From: Candidatus Bacteroides pullicola
GTDB lineage: Bacteria > Bacteroidota > Bacteroidia > Bacteroidales > Bacteroidaceae
Direction of reading: 5' to 3'
Assembly: GCA_019115825.1 (NCBI GenBank)
Contig: DXCV01000034.1
Span: forward strand, 1-60,384
Length of the DNA: 60,384 nucleotides
The notes beneath the pieces were generated by a model that did no database searches, had not been told where the DNA came from, and saw only the letters and a list, made by a program, of their open reading frames with translations. A program made the position numbers and the translations under genes. Of the stretch, positions 9,627 through 24,905 are shown piece by piece; positions within the stretch are counted from its first letter, which is position 1; each line of letters begins with the position of its first letter.

Positions 9627-10375
9627 AAACGGAAAAGGAAATCGTTTTGGAGTATGTGCAAGGGCTGAAACTGACAGGCGTCAGGGACGGGCTGGATGAT
9701 TTGTGCGTATTGGCCGCGCAGGAGGGATGGAGTCCCATGCGCCTGGTCGCGGAACTGCTGCGGAAAGAAACGGAGCGGAGGTGGGAACTGCATGTCAGGA
9801 CGCGCATGAAGGCCGCCAAGTTCCCGCAACTGAAATATCTTCATGAACTGGACACGGAGGAACTGCCGGACGATGCGAGGAAAGCATTGCCGGAGCTTGA
9901 GACGCTTGGCTTTGTCAGGGAGGGAAGGAATGTCGTCCTTTACGGAAACCCGGGAACAGGAAAGACACACATTGCAACTGCGCTGGGAATCAAGGCGTGC
10001 CAGGAAGGGCTGAACGTACTGTTCACTTCCGTGCCGAAACTGCTTGTGCAGATCCGCGAAGCCAGGTCCGCGAAGACGCTGGGCATCCTGCAGAGCAGGT
10101 TTGAGAAATACGACCTGGTCATCTGTGACGAGTTCGGATATGTCAGTTGCGACAAGGAAGGCGGGGAAATGCTCTTCAACCACCTCTCGCTCAGGACCGG
10201 GAAGAAAGCCACAATCATTACTACCAATCTGGCCTTCAACAGGTGGAATGAGATCATCAAGGACAAGGTGCTGGTGGCGGCAATGGTCGACAGGCTGACG
10301 CACAAGGCTTTCCTCATCAATATGAGTGGGCAGTCATACAGACTGAAAGAAACTCAGAAAACTATGAATTTATGA
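9623..10375 (+). CDS. istB: IS21-family ATPase IstB
   Basis: An AAA+ ATPase of 250 residues that loads target DNA and activates IstA. Walker A GNPGTGKT is at residues 108-115, and Walker [10 protein letters not shown] is about 60 residues later. The arginine-rich N-terminal helical domain is intact. Length and motifs are normal. It ends 92 bp before the right inverted repeat. Confidence 0.95.
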   Translation: MKTEKEIVLEYVQGLKLTGVRDGLDDLCVLAAQEGWSPMRLVAELLRKETERRWELHVRTRMKAAKFPQLKYLHELDTEELPDDARKALPELETLGFVREGRNVVLYGNPGTGKTHIATALGIKACQEGLNVLFTSVPKLLVQIREARSAKTLGILQSRFEKYDLVICDEFGYVSCDKEGGEMLFNHLSLRTGKKATIITTNLAFNRWNEIIKDKVLVAAMVDRLTHKAFLINMSGQSYRLKETQKTMNL

Positions 10376-10466
10376 TACTATTTCATTTTTATGAACTACT
10401 TTTGCAATAACTATAAGTGGAGCTGTTTTGAATTAAAATCTGGTGCTATTTTCAATTAGTATATAC

Positions 10467-12710
10467 ATGCTGAGTTCAAACAAGGGTCACTGTGATCCCT
10501 GCAGTGTGCAACAATTGAGAGAGGGCTTCCTAAACCCTATTACCTATGAGACGTGCCAGCGGATAGCCGAGGCGGCCACCCGCAGGAACAAGGGAGAGAT
10601 TACGGACGAGGAGTTCGAAATGTTCAAGTCGAGCGAGAAGCTGCTGTTGGACAGTTGGACGCCTATGTCTACCCCGCGCGGCAATCGGCGGTTGAACAAG
10701 GAGGTCATCCCTAACGGCCTGGTTATGGCGGACTTAGACCATCTGGACGATCCCGTCGGGGTGTATGAACGTTGTGTCCGGCGGCTGGCCGAGGAGGGCA
10801 TTGTCCGCCTGGTCCACCTGACGCCCAGCACCTCTTCCGACCGCAGGACGGGCGGGCTGCGCATCATCTTCCGCCAACCCGAGGGGATGGACATCGTCCA
10901 GGCGCAGGCGTGGTTTTACGACCAACTGTCCGACGTGCCGGAGAAGTGTAAAGACAAGCATGTCAAGGACTTTGCTCGCATCAGTTTCCTCGTTCCCGCC
11001 AGCTACATCATCTTCCCGGAGAACGGTGTGGACGGACTGGAAGAGGCTTTTGCCGACATCTCGCCCGTGTCCGTAACCACTGCTCCCGTGCACGTCGCAT
11101 CATCTTCAACCCCCGCACCCACGTACACATCATCCACAAAGACCGCAACGGCGGACAAGGACCTGCCCACGGAGTACATGCACATACCTTATATAGATGT
11201 CGCGAATGCGCTCATCAGTAAGCTGGGCGGCACTCCTGTGCAGGGCCAACGCAATACCCGGGTACATCAGCTGGCCGTCAACCTGCGTGCCATCACGGAC
11301 AACGACGAAGCCCTGCTGCGCAACATCATCCCGACCTTCGGCTTGCCGGAGGACGAGTGGCGGAAGACCATCCACAGTGCCTGCGCGAGCGACTACCCGC
11401 CCCTGGTGACCCGGCTGACGCAGCAGGTGCTCACCGAGCTGAAACCCGGCGTGGAAGTGCCCGAGCTGCCCATGCCAAAGAAGCTCCCCAAGCTGATAGG
11501 GCTGGTTCTGGAGCCTATCCCCGAGCCGTATTGCGCCGCTGTGGCCAATGCGGTACTCCCGGCGTTTGCCACGTATTTATACAATGTGACCTACACCTAC
11601 ATCGACGGACGCGATATGGAGTCGGCCCTGATGCATGTGACCATCGCGCCCAGCAGCTCGGGTAAAAGTTCTACGAAGGATCCAATTGACCATATCACTG
11701 CCCGCCTCCGGACTCGTAGCGCCATCAATCGCGCCCGTAGCCAACAATGGAAAGACCAGTCTGTCTCCCGCGCCGCCAATGAGCGCGCCCTGCAGCGGCC
11801 CAAAGACTTGATCATTCAATACGTACAACCGGACATGTATCCCGCCGGCCTCTCCGAGCGCCTGGCTGATGCGGATGGACGCTTCATCTTTAGCCAAATG
11901 GACGAACTCGACAAGCTCTACAAGCTTAAGGATGAGCGATTTACAGTTATCCAATGTGCGTTCGACTGCTCGGAATGGGGCCAAGAACGCGTCGGCAAGG
12001 AGTCCCGCTCCATCATGACCCCGATGAAGTACAACTGGGTGGCCTCTACCACGCCGGGTGGAGCCCGCAACTTCTTCGGGCGCAGGCTGACGGACGGTAC
12101 GCTGAACCGCATGAACATCTCCACCATTCCTCAACGGGAGATTGGTTCCCCCATGCCCCGGTTTGGCAAATACACCGAGAAATGGGAAGCCAAGCTGGCT
12201 AAGTACCTGGACAACCTGGAGGCGGCCACGGGGCACGTCCGCTGCCCGCAGGCCGAGCGGCTGGCCGAGGCCTTGGACAGGGAATTGAAGGACATTGCTG
12301 TCGCCACTAACGACCGCACGTATGAGACCCTCAGCTTCCGCGCCAATGTGATAGGCTTCCGCAAGGCCATGGTGCTCTGGCTGGCAAACGGCTGTGTGTG
12401 GGAGAAGGCCATCGAGGACTTCGTCCGCTGGAGCGTGCATTATGACCTATCCTGCAAGTACCGCTTCTTCGGCGAGGCCATCGCCCGCGCAGAGGCAGAG
12501 GACAACTCCTGCATCGGACGGCGCGGACCGGTTAACCTCGTCGCCGAGCTGCCTGACCCGTTCACTGTGGACGACCTCCTGCGCAAGCGTGCCGAGTTGG
12601 GCAACCCCACGGATGTCCATCACGCCAAGGACCAAATCGGGGCGTGGGTTAGACGACACCTGGTGGAGCTCGGTACTGAACCCGGCACCTATATCAAGTG
12701 CCGTAAGTAA
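10467..12710 (+). CDS. mobile-element primase/helicase-like protein (BT4734-like N-terminus, DUF3987-like)
   Basis: A 747-residue protein counted from the ATG that spans the IS right boundary (A is the last IS base). An in-frame ATG at 10443 lies inside the IS. The N-terminal part (WTPMSTP, then IPNGLVMADLDHLDDP) resembles BT4734/VirE-N domains, related to primases. The central part has a P-loop-like APSSSGKSS and resembles DUF3987 helicase-type domains of Bacteroides mobile elements. Such genes commonly sit near tRNA-linked integrases. The original N-terminus may be missing, because the frame enters directly from the IS. It is followed by a terminator and unrelated ftsK. The family call is moderate; the activity is inferred. 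Confidence 0.7.
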   Translation: MLSSNKGHCDPCSVQQLREGFLNPITYETCQRIAEAATRRNKGEITDEEFEMFKSSEKLLLDSWTPMSTPRGNRRLNKEVIPNGLVMADLDHLDDPVGVYERCVRRLAEEGIVRLVHLTPSTSSDRRTGGLRIIFRQPEGMDIVQAQAWFYDQLSDVPEKCKDKHVKDFARISFLVPASYIIFPENGVDGLEEAFADISPVSVTTAPVHVASSSTPAPTYTSSTKTATADKDLPTEYMHIPYIDVANALISKLGGTPVQGQRNTRVHQLAVNLRAITDNDEALLRNIIPTFGLPEDEWRKTIHSACASDYPPLVTRLTQQVLTELKPGVEVPELPMPKKLPKLIGLVLEPIPEPYCAAVANAVLPAFATYLYNVTYTYIDGRDMESALMHVTIAPSSSGKSSTKDPIDHITARLRTRSAINRARSQQWKDQSVSRAANERALQRPKDLIIQYVQPDMYPAGLSERLADADGRFIFSQMDELDKLYKLKDERFTVIQCAFDCSEWGQERVGKESRSIMTPMKYNWVASTTPGGARNFFGRRLTDGTLNRMNISTIPQREIGSPMPRFGKYTEKWEAKLAKYLDNLEAATGHVRCPQAERLAEALDRELKDIAVATNDRTYETLSFRANVIGFRKAMVLWLANGCVWEKAIEDFVRWSVHYDLSCKYRFFGEAIARAEAEDNSCIGRRGPVNLVAELPDPFTVDDLLRKRAELGNPTDVHHAKDQIGAWVRRHLVELGTEPGTYIKCRK

Positions 12711-12753
12711 ACGACAGACGACAGTACGACAGTTTTCTGCGCGTATAGTTTTT

Positions 12754-12781
12754 CCTCGGGCATCCCGCCCGGGGATTTTTT
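12754..12781 (+). terminator. terminator after the primase-like gene
   Basis: CCTCGGGC (12754-12761) and GCCCGGGG (12767-12774) form an 8-bp stem with one T-G pair and a 5-nt loop, followed by ATTTTTT. Confidence 0.85.
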
Positions 12782-12782
12782 A

Positions 12783-12814
12783 TTTGCCCACTTCGGAGAT
12801 TATTCTTACTTTTG
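12783..12814 (+). promoter_or_regulatory. Bacteroides-type promoter of ftsK
   Basis: TTTG (12783-12786), a 20-bp spacer and TACTTTTG (12807-12814) fit the sigma-ABfr consensus. The ftsK start is 29 bp downstream. Confidence 0.8.
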
Positions 12815-12842
12815 CCGTCACTTACATAAACTACAAAACAAT

Positions 12843-15272
12843 ATGGCAAAGAAAACAGAAACTCCCCATACCACCCCGCGGCTGTCCTTTTGGCAGAAGG
12901 CCACGGCCTTGTTCCGCAGCGAGTCCGTGCGCTTCGTCCTCGGGCTGCTGGTCGTCCTCTTCTCGGTCTATCTGTTGTTGGCGTTCACGTCGTTCTTCTT
13001 CACCGGCGCGGCGGACCAGAGCATCATCGAGAATGCCACGGAAGCCGAGTTGGCTGCGGTGGATAACGGCGTGGCGAACTATGCCGGGTCGCGCGGCGCA
13101 CAGCTGGCCAGTTACTTCGTCAACGACTGCTTCGGCGTGGCGTCGTTCCTCATCATCGTCTTCCTGGCGGCGGTCGGTTTCAAGCTGATGAAGGTGGGTC
13201 GCGTGCGGCTGTGGCGGTGGTTCGTCGGGTGCACCGTGCTGCTGGTGTGGTTCTCCGTGTTCTTCGGCTTTGCCTTCCGCGATGCCTACCAGGACTCGTT
13301 CGTCTACCCCGGCGGCTTGCATGGCTACAACGTGGCCAATTGGCTGGAGTCGCAGGTGGGCACGCCCGGCGTGTGGCTCGTCCTGCTGGCTGTGGCGGTG
13401 TGTTTCCTGGCCTGGGTCAGCGCGCGCACGGTGGCTTGGATGCGTCGTCTGCTCTCCTTCCGGTTCATGAAGAAGCAGGCGAAGACAGAGGCAGCCGCCC
13501 AACCGGGAGAGACGCCCGAAGAGTTCAATACCTCGTGGGGATTCAAGCCGAAGAAGGCAGAGGCATCCGCAGAGAAATCTCCTGAACCTGACCCCGAGCC
13601 TGAACCTGAACCCGCCCCTGCGCCGGACAGGGCTGACGATGTCCCTTTGGTCTTTGATATGCCACAAGAGGAAGCCCCGGTCGAGCCGTCTGTGCAACCC
13701 GCCACTGCTCCGGCCGAACCTGCTTTTGATGTGGAGGTCAATAAGGATGAGTATGCCTCGCACCTGCAGGAGCCGTACAATCCCCGCCTCGACTTGGAGA
13801 ACTACCATTTCCCCACGCTCGACCTGCTGAAGGAGTTCGACGAGTCCGAGCCGGTGGTGAACATGGAGGAGCAGAACGCCAACAAGGATGAGATTGTCAA
13901 CACCCTGCGCAGCTTCGGCATTGAGATTAACAGCATCAAGGCCACGGTGGGTCCCACGGTGACGCTCTACGAAATCACCCTGGAGCGTGGCGTGCGTATC
14001 TCCCGCATCAAGGGACTGGAGAATGACATTGCCCTGGCGCTCTCTGCCTTGGGCATCCGCATCATCGCGCCCATTCCCGGCAAGGGCACCATCGGCATTG
14101 AAGTGCCCAACAAGAAACCCCGCATCGTCTCCGGGCGCAGCATCATCGGCAGCAAGAAGTTCCAGGAATCCACCTACGACCTGCCTATCGCCCTGGGCAA
14201 GACCATCACCAACGAAGTCTTTATGGTGGACTTGGCCAAGATGCCCCACATCCTCGTGGCGGGTGCTACGGGTCAGGGTAAGTCTGTCGGCTTGAACGCC
14301 ATCATCACCTCCTTATTATATAAGAAGCATCCCGCCGAACTGAAGTTCGTGCTGGTCGACCCCAAGAAGGTGGAGTTCAGCATCTACTCCGTCATCGAGC
14401 ACCACTTCCTGGCCAAGCTGCCCAACGAGGCCGAGCCTATCATCACGGACGTCACCAAGGTGGTGCAGACCCTCAACTCCATCTGTGTGGAGATGGACAC
14501 GCGCTACGACCTCCTCAAGCTGGCCCATGTGCGCAACGTCAAAGAGTATAACGAGAAGTTCATCAACCGCCAACTCAATCCCGAGAAGGGACACAAGTAC
14601 ATGCCCTACATCGTGGTGGTCATCGACGAGTTCGGCGACCTCATCATGACGGCGGGCAAAGACGTGGAGCTGCCCATTGCCCGCATCGCCCAGCTGGCCC
14701 GTGCGGTGGGTATCCACATGATTATCGCCACGCAGCGACCCACGACCAACATCATCACGGGTACCATCAAGGCCAACTTCCCCGCGCGCATCGCCTTCCG
14801 CGTGTCGCAGATGGTAGACTCGCGCACCATCCTCGACCGTCCCGGAGCCAACCAGCTCATCGGCCGTGGAGACATGCTCTTCCTCCAGGGTGCCGACCCC
14901 GTGCGCGTGCAATGTGCTTTCATCGATACGCCCGAGGTGGCCAATATCACCGAATACATCGCCCGCCAGCAGGGCTACCCCACGGCCTTCTTCCTGCCCG
15001 AGGTGGAAGACGAGAACACCAGCAATCTGGACGATGTGGATATGGACCGTCTGGACCCGCTGTTCAAGGATGCCGCGCGGCTCATCGTCTCCAGCCAGCA
15101 AGGCTCCACGTCGCTCATCCAGCGCAAGTTCTCCATCGGCTACAACCGCGCCGGGCGCATCATGGACCAACTGGAGAAGGCCAACGTCGTGGGTCCCGCC
15201 CAGGGCAGCAAGCCGCGCGAGGTGCTCTTCGTGGACATCGTGGCCCTGGAGGAATATTTGAACAATTTCTGA
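12843..15272 (+). CDS. ftsK: DNA translocase FtsK
   Basis: Septal DNA pump that moves and helps resolve chromosome ends at division. The 809-residue protein has four predicted N-terminal membrane helices (residues about 25-190), then a Pro/Glu-rich linker with a DPEPEPEPAPAPD stretch. The motor follows with Walker A GATGQGKSV near residue 480 and Walker B VVVIDEFGDL. The C-terminal gamma winged helix (QRKFSIGYNRAGRIMDQLE) would read KOPS-like sites. It leads a run with a LolA-like gene and trxB in the same direction. Confidence 0.96.
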   Translation: MAKKTETPHTTPRLSFWQKATALFRSESVRFVLGLLVVLFSVYLLLAFTSFFFTGAADQSIIENATEAELAAVDNGVANYAGSRGAQLASYFVNDCFGVASFLIIVFLAAVGFKLMKVGRVRLWRWFVGCTVLLVWFSVFFGFAFRDAYQDSFVYPGGLHGYNVANWLESQVGTPGVWLVLLAVAVCFLAWVSARTVAWMRRLLSFRFMKKQAKTEAAAQPGETPEEFNTSWGFKPKKAEASAEKSPEPDPEPEPEPAPAPDRADDVPLVFDMPQEEAPVEPSVQPATAPAEPAFDVEVNKDEYASHLQEPYNPRLDLENYHFPTLDLLKEFDESEPVVNMEEQNANKDEIVNTLRSFGIEINSIKATVGPTVTLYEITLERGVRISRIKGLENDIALALSALGIRIIAPIPGKGTIGIEVPNKKPRIVSGRSIIGSKKFQESTYDLPIALGKTITNEVFMVDLAKMPHILVAGATGQGKSVGLNAIITSLLYKKHPAELKFVLVDPKKVEFSIYSVIEHHFLAKLPNEAEPIITDVTKVVQTLNSICVEMDTRYDLLKLAHVRNVKEYNEKFINRQLNPEKGHKYMPYIVVVIDEFGDLIMTAGKDVELPIARIAQLARAVGIHMIIATQRPTTNIITGTIKANFPARIAFRVSQMVDSRTILDRPGANQLIGRGDMLFLQGADPVRVQCAFIDTPEVANITEYIARQQGYPTAFFLPEVEDENTSNLDDVDMDRLDPLFKDAARLIVSSQQGSTSLIQRKFSIGYNRAGRIMDQLEKANVVGPAQGSKPREVLFVDIVALEEYLNNF

Positions 15273-15291
15273 TTGAAAGCGTTGCAAAGAT

Positions 15292-15915
15292 ATGAGGAAA
15301 CTGATGGGATTCATAGTACTATGGTGGGCGCTCTCTCTGGCCATGCCCGTCGTTGCGCAAACCTCTGCGCGGGACATCCTGCAGAGGGCAGCCGAGACGT
15401 TCCTGCGGAGTGGGGGCGTCAGTGCCTCGTTCGCTATCCACTCGCCCGAAGGCAACTCCACCGGCTTTATCCGCCTGAAAGGGGAGAAGTTCGTGCTGGA
15501 GGCCGGAGGCATGACCACCTGGTTCGACGGCCATACGCAGTGGACCTACCTGCCCGAGTCCGACGAGGTGAACATCTCCGAGCCTACGGACGAGGAGTTG
15601 CAGACGCTCAATCCCTACGCCTGGCTCTCGCTCTACGACCGGGGGTATGACGTGAAGCTGTTGCCGGCAGAGTCCTCCGCCCAATATAAGGTGGAGATGG
15701 TTGCCCGTTCGGCTGAGGCACAAGTATCGCGTGTGATGCTCTGGCTGGAGCGGTCCGGCTTGCAGCCCGTGAAGTTCGCCCTCACCCTGTCCGGCAGCGT
15801 GGAGCCTACGGTCATCACCGTCCGGGACTATCGCACGGAGCAGGCGTACCCCGACGCCCTGTTCACGTTCGCCCCGCGGGAGTATCCGACGGCGGAGGTG
15901 ATTGATTTGAGATAG
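15292..15915 (+). CDS. LolA-like outer-membrane lipoprotein carrier
   Basis: A 207-residue secreted protein with a signal peptide (MRKLMGFIVLWWALSLAMPVVA). The body alternates beta strands in the LolA pattern: FIRLKGEKFVLEAGGMTTWF, then DGHTQWTYLPESDEVNIS. LolA proteins ferry lipoproteins through the periplasm to the outer membrane. Bacteroidetes versions are divergent and LolB is usually not found. It starts 19 bp after ftsK, the common ftsK-lolA neighbourhood, which supports the call. Confidence 0.85.
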   Translation: MRKLMGFIVLWWALSLAMPVVAQTSARDILQRAAETFLRSGGVSASFAIHSPEGNSTGFIRLKGEKFVLEAGGMTTWFDGHTQWTYLPESDEVNISEPTDEELQTLNPYAWLSLYDRGYDVKLLPAESSAQYKVEMVARSAEAQVSRVMLWLERSGLQPVKFALTLSGSVEPTVITVRDYRTEQAYPDALFTFAPREYPTAEVIDLR

Positions 15916-16010
15916 AAAGGAAAAAGATATAACTTCTTCTCCGACAACAAAAAGCGTACGGAGTTGTGGTTTGATGTAGAAATTTTGTTTATGTATAACC
16001 GAAAAGAACA

Positions 16011-20343
<4,333 letters not shown>

Positions 20344-20372
20344 GGTAAAGGTGTAAGAAACCAGATAAAGCA

Positions 20373-20425
20373 TACCCCCGCTTCTGTCCATCGGTTCTGC
20401 CGGACGGGAGCGGGGGTAACTTTTT
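20373..20425. terminator. bidirectional terminator between convergent genes
   Basis: TACCCCCGCTTCTGTCC and GGACGGGAGCGGGGGTA form a 17-bp stem with one or two mismatches, followed by a T run on the plus strand. It separates the beta-galactosidase from the Crp-like gene. Confidence 0.85.
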
Positions 20426-20444
20426 GTATCTATGCCGGGAATCC

Positions 20445-21146
20445 TTACCCGATCTTGCTGATCTTCTTCAGCTTCTCTTCGTCGATGATTTTGATTTTGC
20501 GGCCGTCGATGGTAATGAGCTTTTCGGTGGCGAATTGCGACAGCGTGCGGATGGCGTTGGAGGTGGTCATGTTGGACAGGTTGGCCAGGTCCTCGCGCGA
20601 GAGGTAGATGCTCAGCGTCGAGCCGTCTTCTTCCAGTCCGTAGCTCTCTTTCAGGAAGAGAAGCGACTCGGCCAGGCGGCCACGGATGTGCTTCTGCGTC
20701 AGGTTCACCGTGCGTTCGTCTGCCACGGTCAGGTCGAAAGACAGTTGGTGGAGGAAGAACGAGCCCAGGTCATTGTTTTCCGCAATCAGTCTCCGGATGG
20801 CAGCCATGGGGATGAGGCAGACGGTGGAGGCCTCGAAAGCGGCAGCGGCCGTCACATAGTCCTTACCCGCGAAGGCGGCGGCATAGCCGAAGTAGCCCAC
20901 GGGCTTAATCATGCGGATAATCTGGCTGCGCCCACCCACGCCGTCCTTGTAGATTTTCACCTTGCCGCTCAGCAGGCACATCAGGTGTGTGGGGGTCTCG
21001 CCCTCGCAGTGGATGACCTCGTTCTTCTTGTAGTTCTGGAGCGTGAACTGGCTGGACAGGTAGGTGCGTTGCTCCTCGTTGAGGGGGGCCCACATGTCGG
21101 CTATCAGTTCCGGAACCTGGGCATCGGATATGTTCAATTTAACCAT
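20445..21146 (-). CDS. Crp/Fnr-family transcription regulator
   Basis: A 233-residue regulator. The N-terminal cyclic-nucleotide-like beta roll (about 20-125) includes VIHCEGETPTHLMCLLSGKV. A dimer helix is followed by a winged helix-turn-helix around SREDLANLSNMTTSNAIRTL. There is no Fnr-type cysteine cluster at the N-terminus, so iron-sulphur oxygen sensing is unlikely. The ligand is unknown. It lies next to glnN on the same strand; the glnN terminator between them argues for separate transcripts. Confidence 0.9.
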   Translation of the reverse strand: MVKLNISDAQVPELIADMWAPLNEEQRTYLSSQFTLQNYKKNEVIHCEGETPTHLMCLLSGKVKIYKDGVGGRSQIIRMIKPVGYFGYAAAFAGKDYVTAAAAFEASTVCLIPMAAIRRLIAENNDLGSFFLHQLSFDLTVADERTVNLTQKHIRGRLAESLLFLKESYGLEEDGSTLSIYLSREDLANLSNMTTSNAIRTLSQFATEKLITIDGRKIKIIDEEKLKKISKIG

Positions 21147-21224
21147 AACTGCTGCAAAACTGTGTTATAGAGCACAAAAGTAGTAAGAATAAATCAAATA
21201 TTACACTCCTGTGACAAAAATGTG

Positions 21225-21262
21225 CAAAAAAAGAGGGACTACAGGCCAAAGCCCGGTCCCTC
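21225..21262 (-). terminator. terminator of glnN
   Basis: On the minus strand GAGGGAC...GTCCCTC is followed by seven T residues. It lies 23 bp after the glnN stop. Confidence 0.85.
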
Positions 21263-21284
21263 CCAACGGATTATGCGGTTGTCT

Positions 21285-23477
<2,193 letters not shown>

Positions 23478-23508
23478 GATGGGTCTCTTTTTTATAGGTT
23501 TTCGGCTG

Positions 23509-23553
23509 CAAAGGTAGGTGTTTTTCTTGGAATACCCCCTAAAAAGAGGGGGT
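23509..23553 (-). promoter_or_regulatory. glnN promoter -7 box and adjacent hairpin
   Basis: The minus strand reads TACCTTTG at 23516-23509. Immediately upstream, ACCCCCT (23534-23540) and AGGGGGT (23547-23553) form a 7-bp palindrome with a 6-nt loop at the expected -33 region, a possible operator. Confidence 0.55.
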
Positions 23554-23906
23554 GTTTTCTGATTTTCCTTCCTTTTTTGAGGTGAATGCCCCTCTTGGTG
23601 GGCATCCTTGTCCGCCCGAAGGCTTGCAAATCCTTCCCGGACTGCCGGAAAAAGCTTCCGAAGCCACCTGCAAAACTTCCCGAAGCCGCTTGAAAGCTAT
23701 AACTTCAGGTTGGAGCTTTATAACTTCAGTATAAAGCTGTATAACTTTAGGTTGGAGTTTTATAACTTTAGGCTAAAGTTATATCTTGCAAGCGGCATTG
23801 ATGGTTTTTTGTGGCGGGTTGAGCGGTTTTTTCAAGTGCTTCTCCTTATATTTGGAAGGGCTTGGAAAAGAAAATGCAGACTGGCGCAAATTATTTTATA
23901 GAATTG
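23554..23906. other. gene-poor spacer between glnN and the 24005 gene
   Basis: No credible gene is seen; the short open frames here only reflect the repeats. The region 23610-23690 has degenerate CTTCCGAAG and CTTCCCGAAG dyads spaced about 22 bp apart, leading into the clear 21-bp array at 23698-23787. Confidence 0.6.
23698..23787. repeat. tandem array A, 21-bp palindromic repeats
   Basis: TATAACTT starts at 23698, 23719, 23740 and 23761, an exact 21-bp period, with a fifth degenerate copy near 23780. The last unit is a perfect dyad, TATAACTTTAG g CTAAAGTTATA. Between units 1 and 2, AGCTTTATA and TATAAAGCT form another 9-bp dyad. It lies between divergent genes. Confidence 0.85.
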
Positions 23907-23938
23907 TTTGGTTTATATTATAAACTTGTCTATCTTTG
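23907..23938 (+). promoter_or_regulatory. Bacteroides-type promoter
   Basis: TTTG (23907-23910), a 20-bp spacer and TATCTTTG (23931-23938) match the consensus. It drives the membrane protein and winged-helix gene pair. Confidence 0.8.
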
Positions 23939-24004
23939 CAGCGGAGTTCGAACCCCAATGTGATTTCAATCGTAACAATTAACTTCTAAAAACAAAGAAA
24001 GAGT

Positions 24005-24619
24005 ATGGAAAACAAGAGTTTGAATGAAAAGGAAAGCCTGGAACTGATCACGCGGATGATTCAGAACAGCAAGAAGAACCTGGAGTTGGGCAGCGGGAAT
24101 ATCTTCCTGTTGTGGGGGTATCTGTCGTTGGTGACGGCGGTTGTGGTGCTGCTGCTGGTGTGGCAGACGGGTGATATGCGGTGGAATTGGGTGTGGTTTG
24201 CCATTCCTGCCTTGGGATATCCCATGCAAGTGTATTTGGTGAAGAAAGAAAAAAAGCTTGTGCGTACTTATACGGATAAAGTGATAAAGGCGGTGTGGGA
24301 GATTGTAAGCATGGCCATGGCGGTGGCCGCTATCGCATTTTGCCTGGATGTGGCTACGGTCAAGTTTATTTTGCCGCTTATGGTGGCATTTGCCGGAATT
24401 GGGGTGGCCATTACGGGCGAAGTCATTAATGAGGGGTGGATTAGAAACGTGGGTTCCATGTCATTTATCATAGCGGTGTTTTCCGTTATCAATGCTTTCA
24501 GCATCGGGCAATGGTATTATCACACGGTTATCTTCATTGTGTGCATCGTGCTGATGTTCATCATCCCCGGCCATCGCCTGAACCGCGAAGCCTGCCGTAT
24601 GCGAAAGGAGGCCGCCTGA
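24005..24619 (+). CDS. multi-pass membrane protein
   Basis: A 204-residue protein with a polar N-terminus (about 1-35) and five to six membrane helices, for example LLWGYLSLVTAVVVLLLVW and FILPLMVAFAGIGVAI. No enzymatic motif is visible. Its TGA overlaps the ATG of the next gene by one base, so it is coupled to a winged-helix regulator. Such pairs occur in Bacteroidetes, and the membrane protein may be the regulated partner or a sensor; the function is unknown. Confidence 0.8.
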   Translation: MENKSLNEKESLELITRMIQNSKKNLELGSGNIFLLWGYLSLVTAVVVLLLVWQTGDMRWNWVWFAIPALGYPMQVYLVKKEKKLVRTYTDKVIKAVWEIVSMAMAVAAIAFCLDVATVKFILPLMVAFAGIGVAITGEVINEGWIRNVGSMSFIIAVFSVINAFSIGQWYYHTVIFIVCIVLMFIIPGHRLNREACRMRKEAA

Positions 24620-24903
24620 TGTTCAAGGAATTGAATCCATTGCTTCATAGCGAGCTGCGCCTGGCCGTGATGTCCCTGCTCATCAGTGTGGAGGAGGCCG
24701 ACTTTGTTTACATCCGCCAGGAGACGGGCGCCACGGCAGGCAACCTGAGCGTGCAGCTCGACAAGCTGTCCGCGGCAGGCTATGTGGAGGTAATCAAAAC
24801 CTTCAAAGGCAAGAAGCCCTGCACGATTTGCCGCATCACGCCGCAAGGCGTGCAGGCCTTCGAGGAGTATGTGGAGGCGCTGAAGACGTATATCATGAAA
24901 TAG
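24619..24903 (+). CDS. winged-helix transcription regulator (MarR/HTH_34-like)
   Basis: A 94-residue one-domain DNA-binding protein beginning MFKELNPLLHSELRLAVMSL. The recognition helix region is GATAGNLSVQLDKLSAAGYV, followed by the wing (VIKTFKGKKPCTICRITPQG). This matches small winged-helix regulators that lack a ligand domain. The start is set by the one-base overlap with the preceding stop. It probably controls its own operon together with the membrane protein. Confidence 0.85.
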   Translation: MFKELNPLLHSELRLAVMSLLISVEEADFVYIRQETGATAGNLSVQLDKLSAAGYVEVIKTFKGKKPCTICRITPQGVQAFEEYVEALKTYIMK

Positions 24904-24905
24904 CG

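Larger units (their letters stand above)
7923..10467 (+). mobile_element. IS21-family insertion sequence, complete
   Basis: A 2,545-bp element with istA and istB. The ends are 19-bp perfect inverted repeats, TGTATATACTAATTGAAAA at 7923-7941 and its complement at 10449-10467, with the TG...CA termini of IS21. Each end also carries a second subterminal copy of an AATTnAAAAnnGCnCCA-like motif, the multiple terminal sites known in this family. The flanks (ending GTTGAG on the left, beginning TGCTGAG on the right) show no direct repeat, so no target-site duplication is seen. Confidence 0.93.

Noticed and set aside
7652..12842. Duplicate of the tRNA-Cys 3' end as attR
   Set aside because: No copy of the T-arm/acceptor sequence was found between the tRNA and ftsK, so the element's boundary cannot be set.
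23608..23901. Open frame of 97 codons through array A
   Set aside because: The product is a repeat of YNFRLELYNF-like segments caused by the 21-bp period; there is no start signal and no family likeness.
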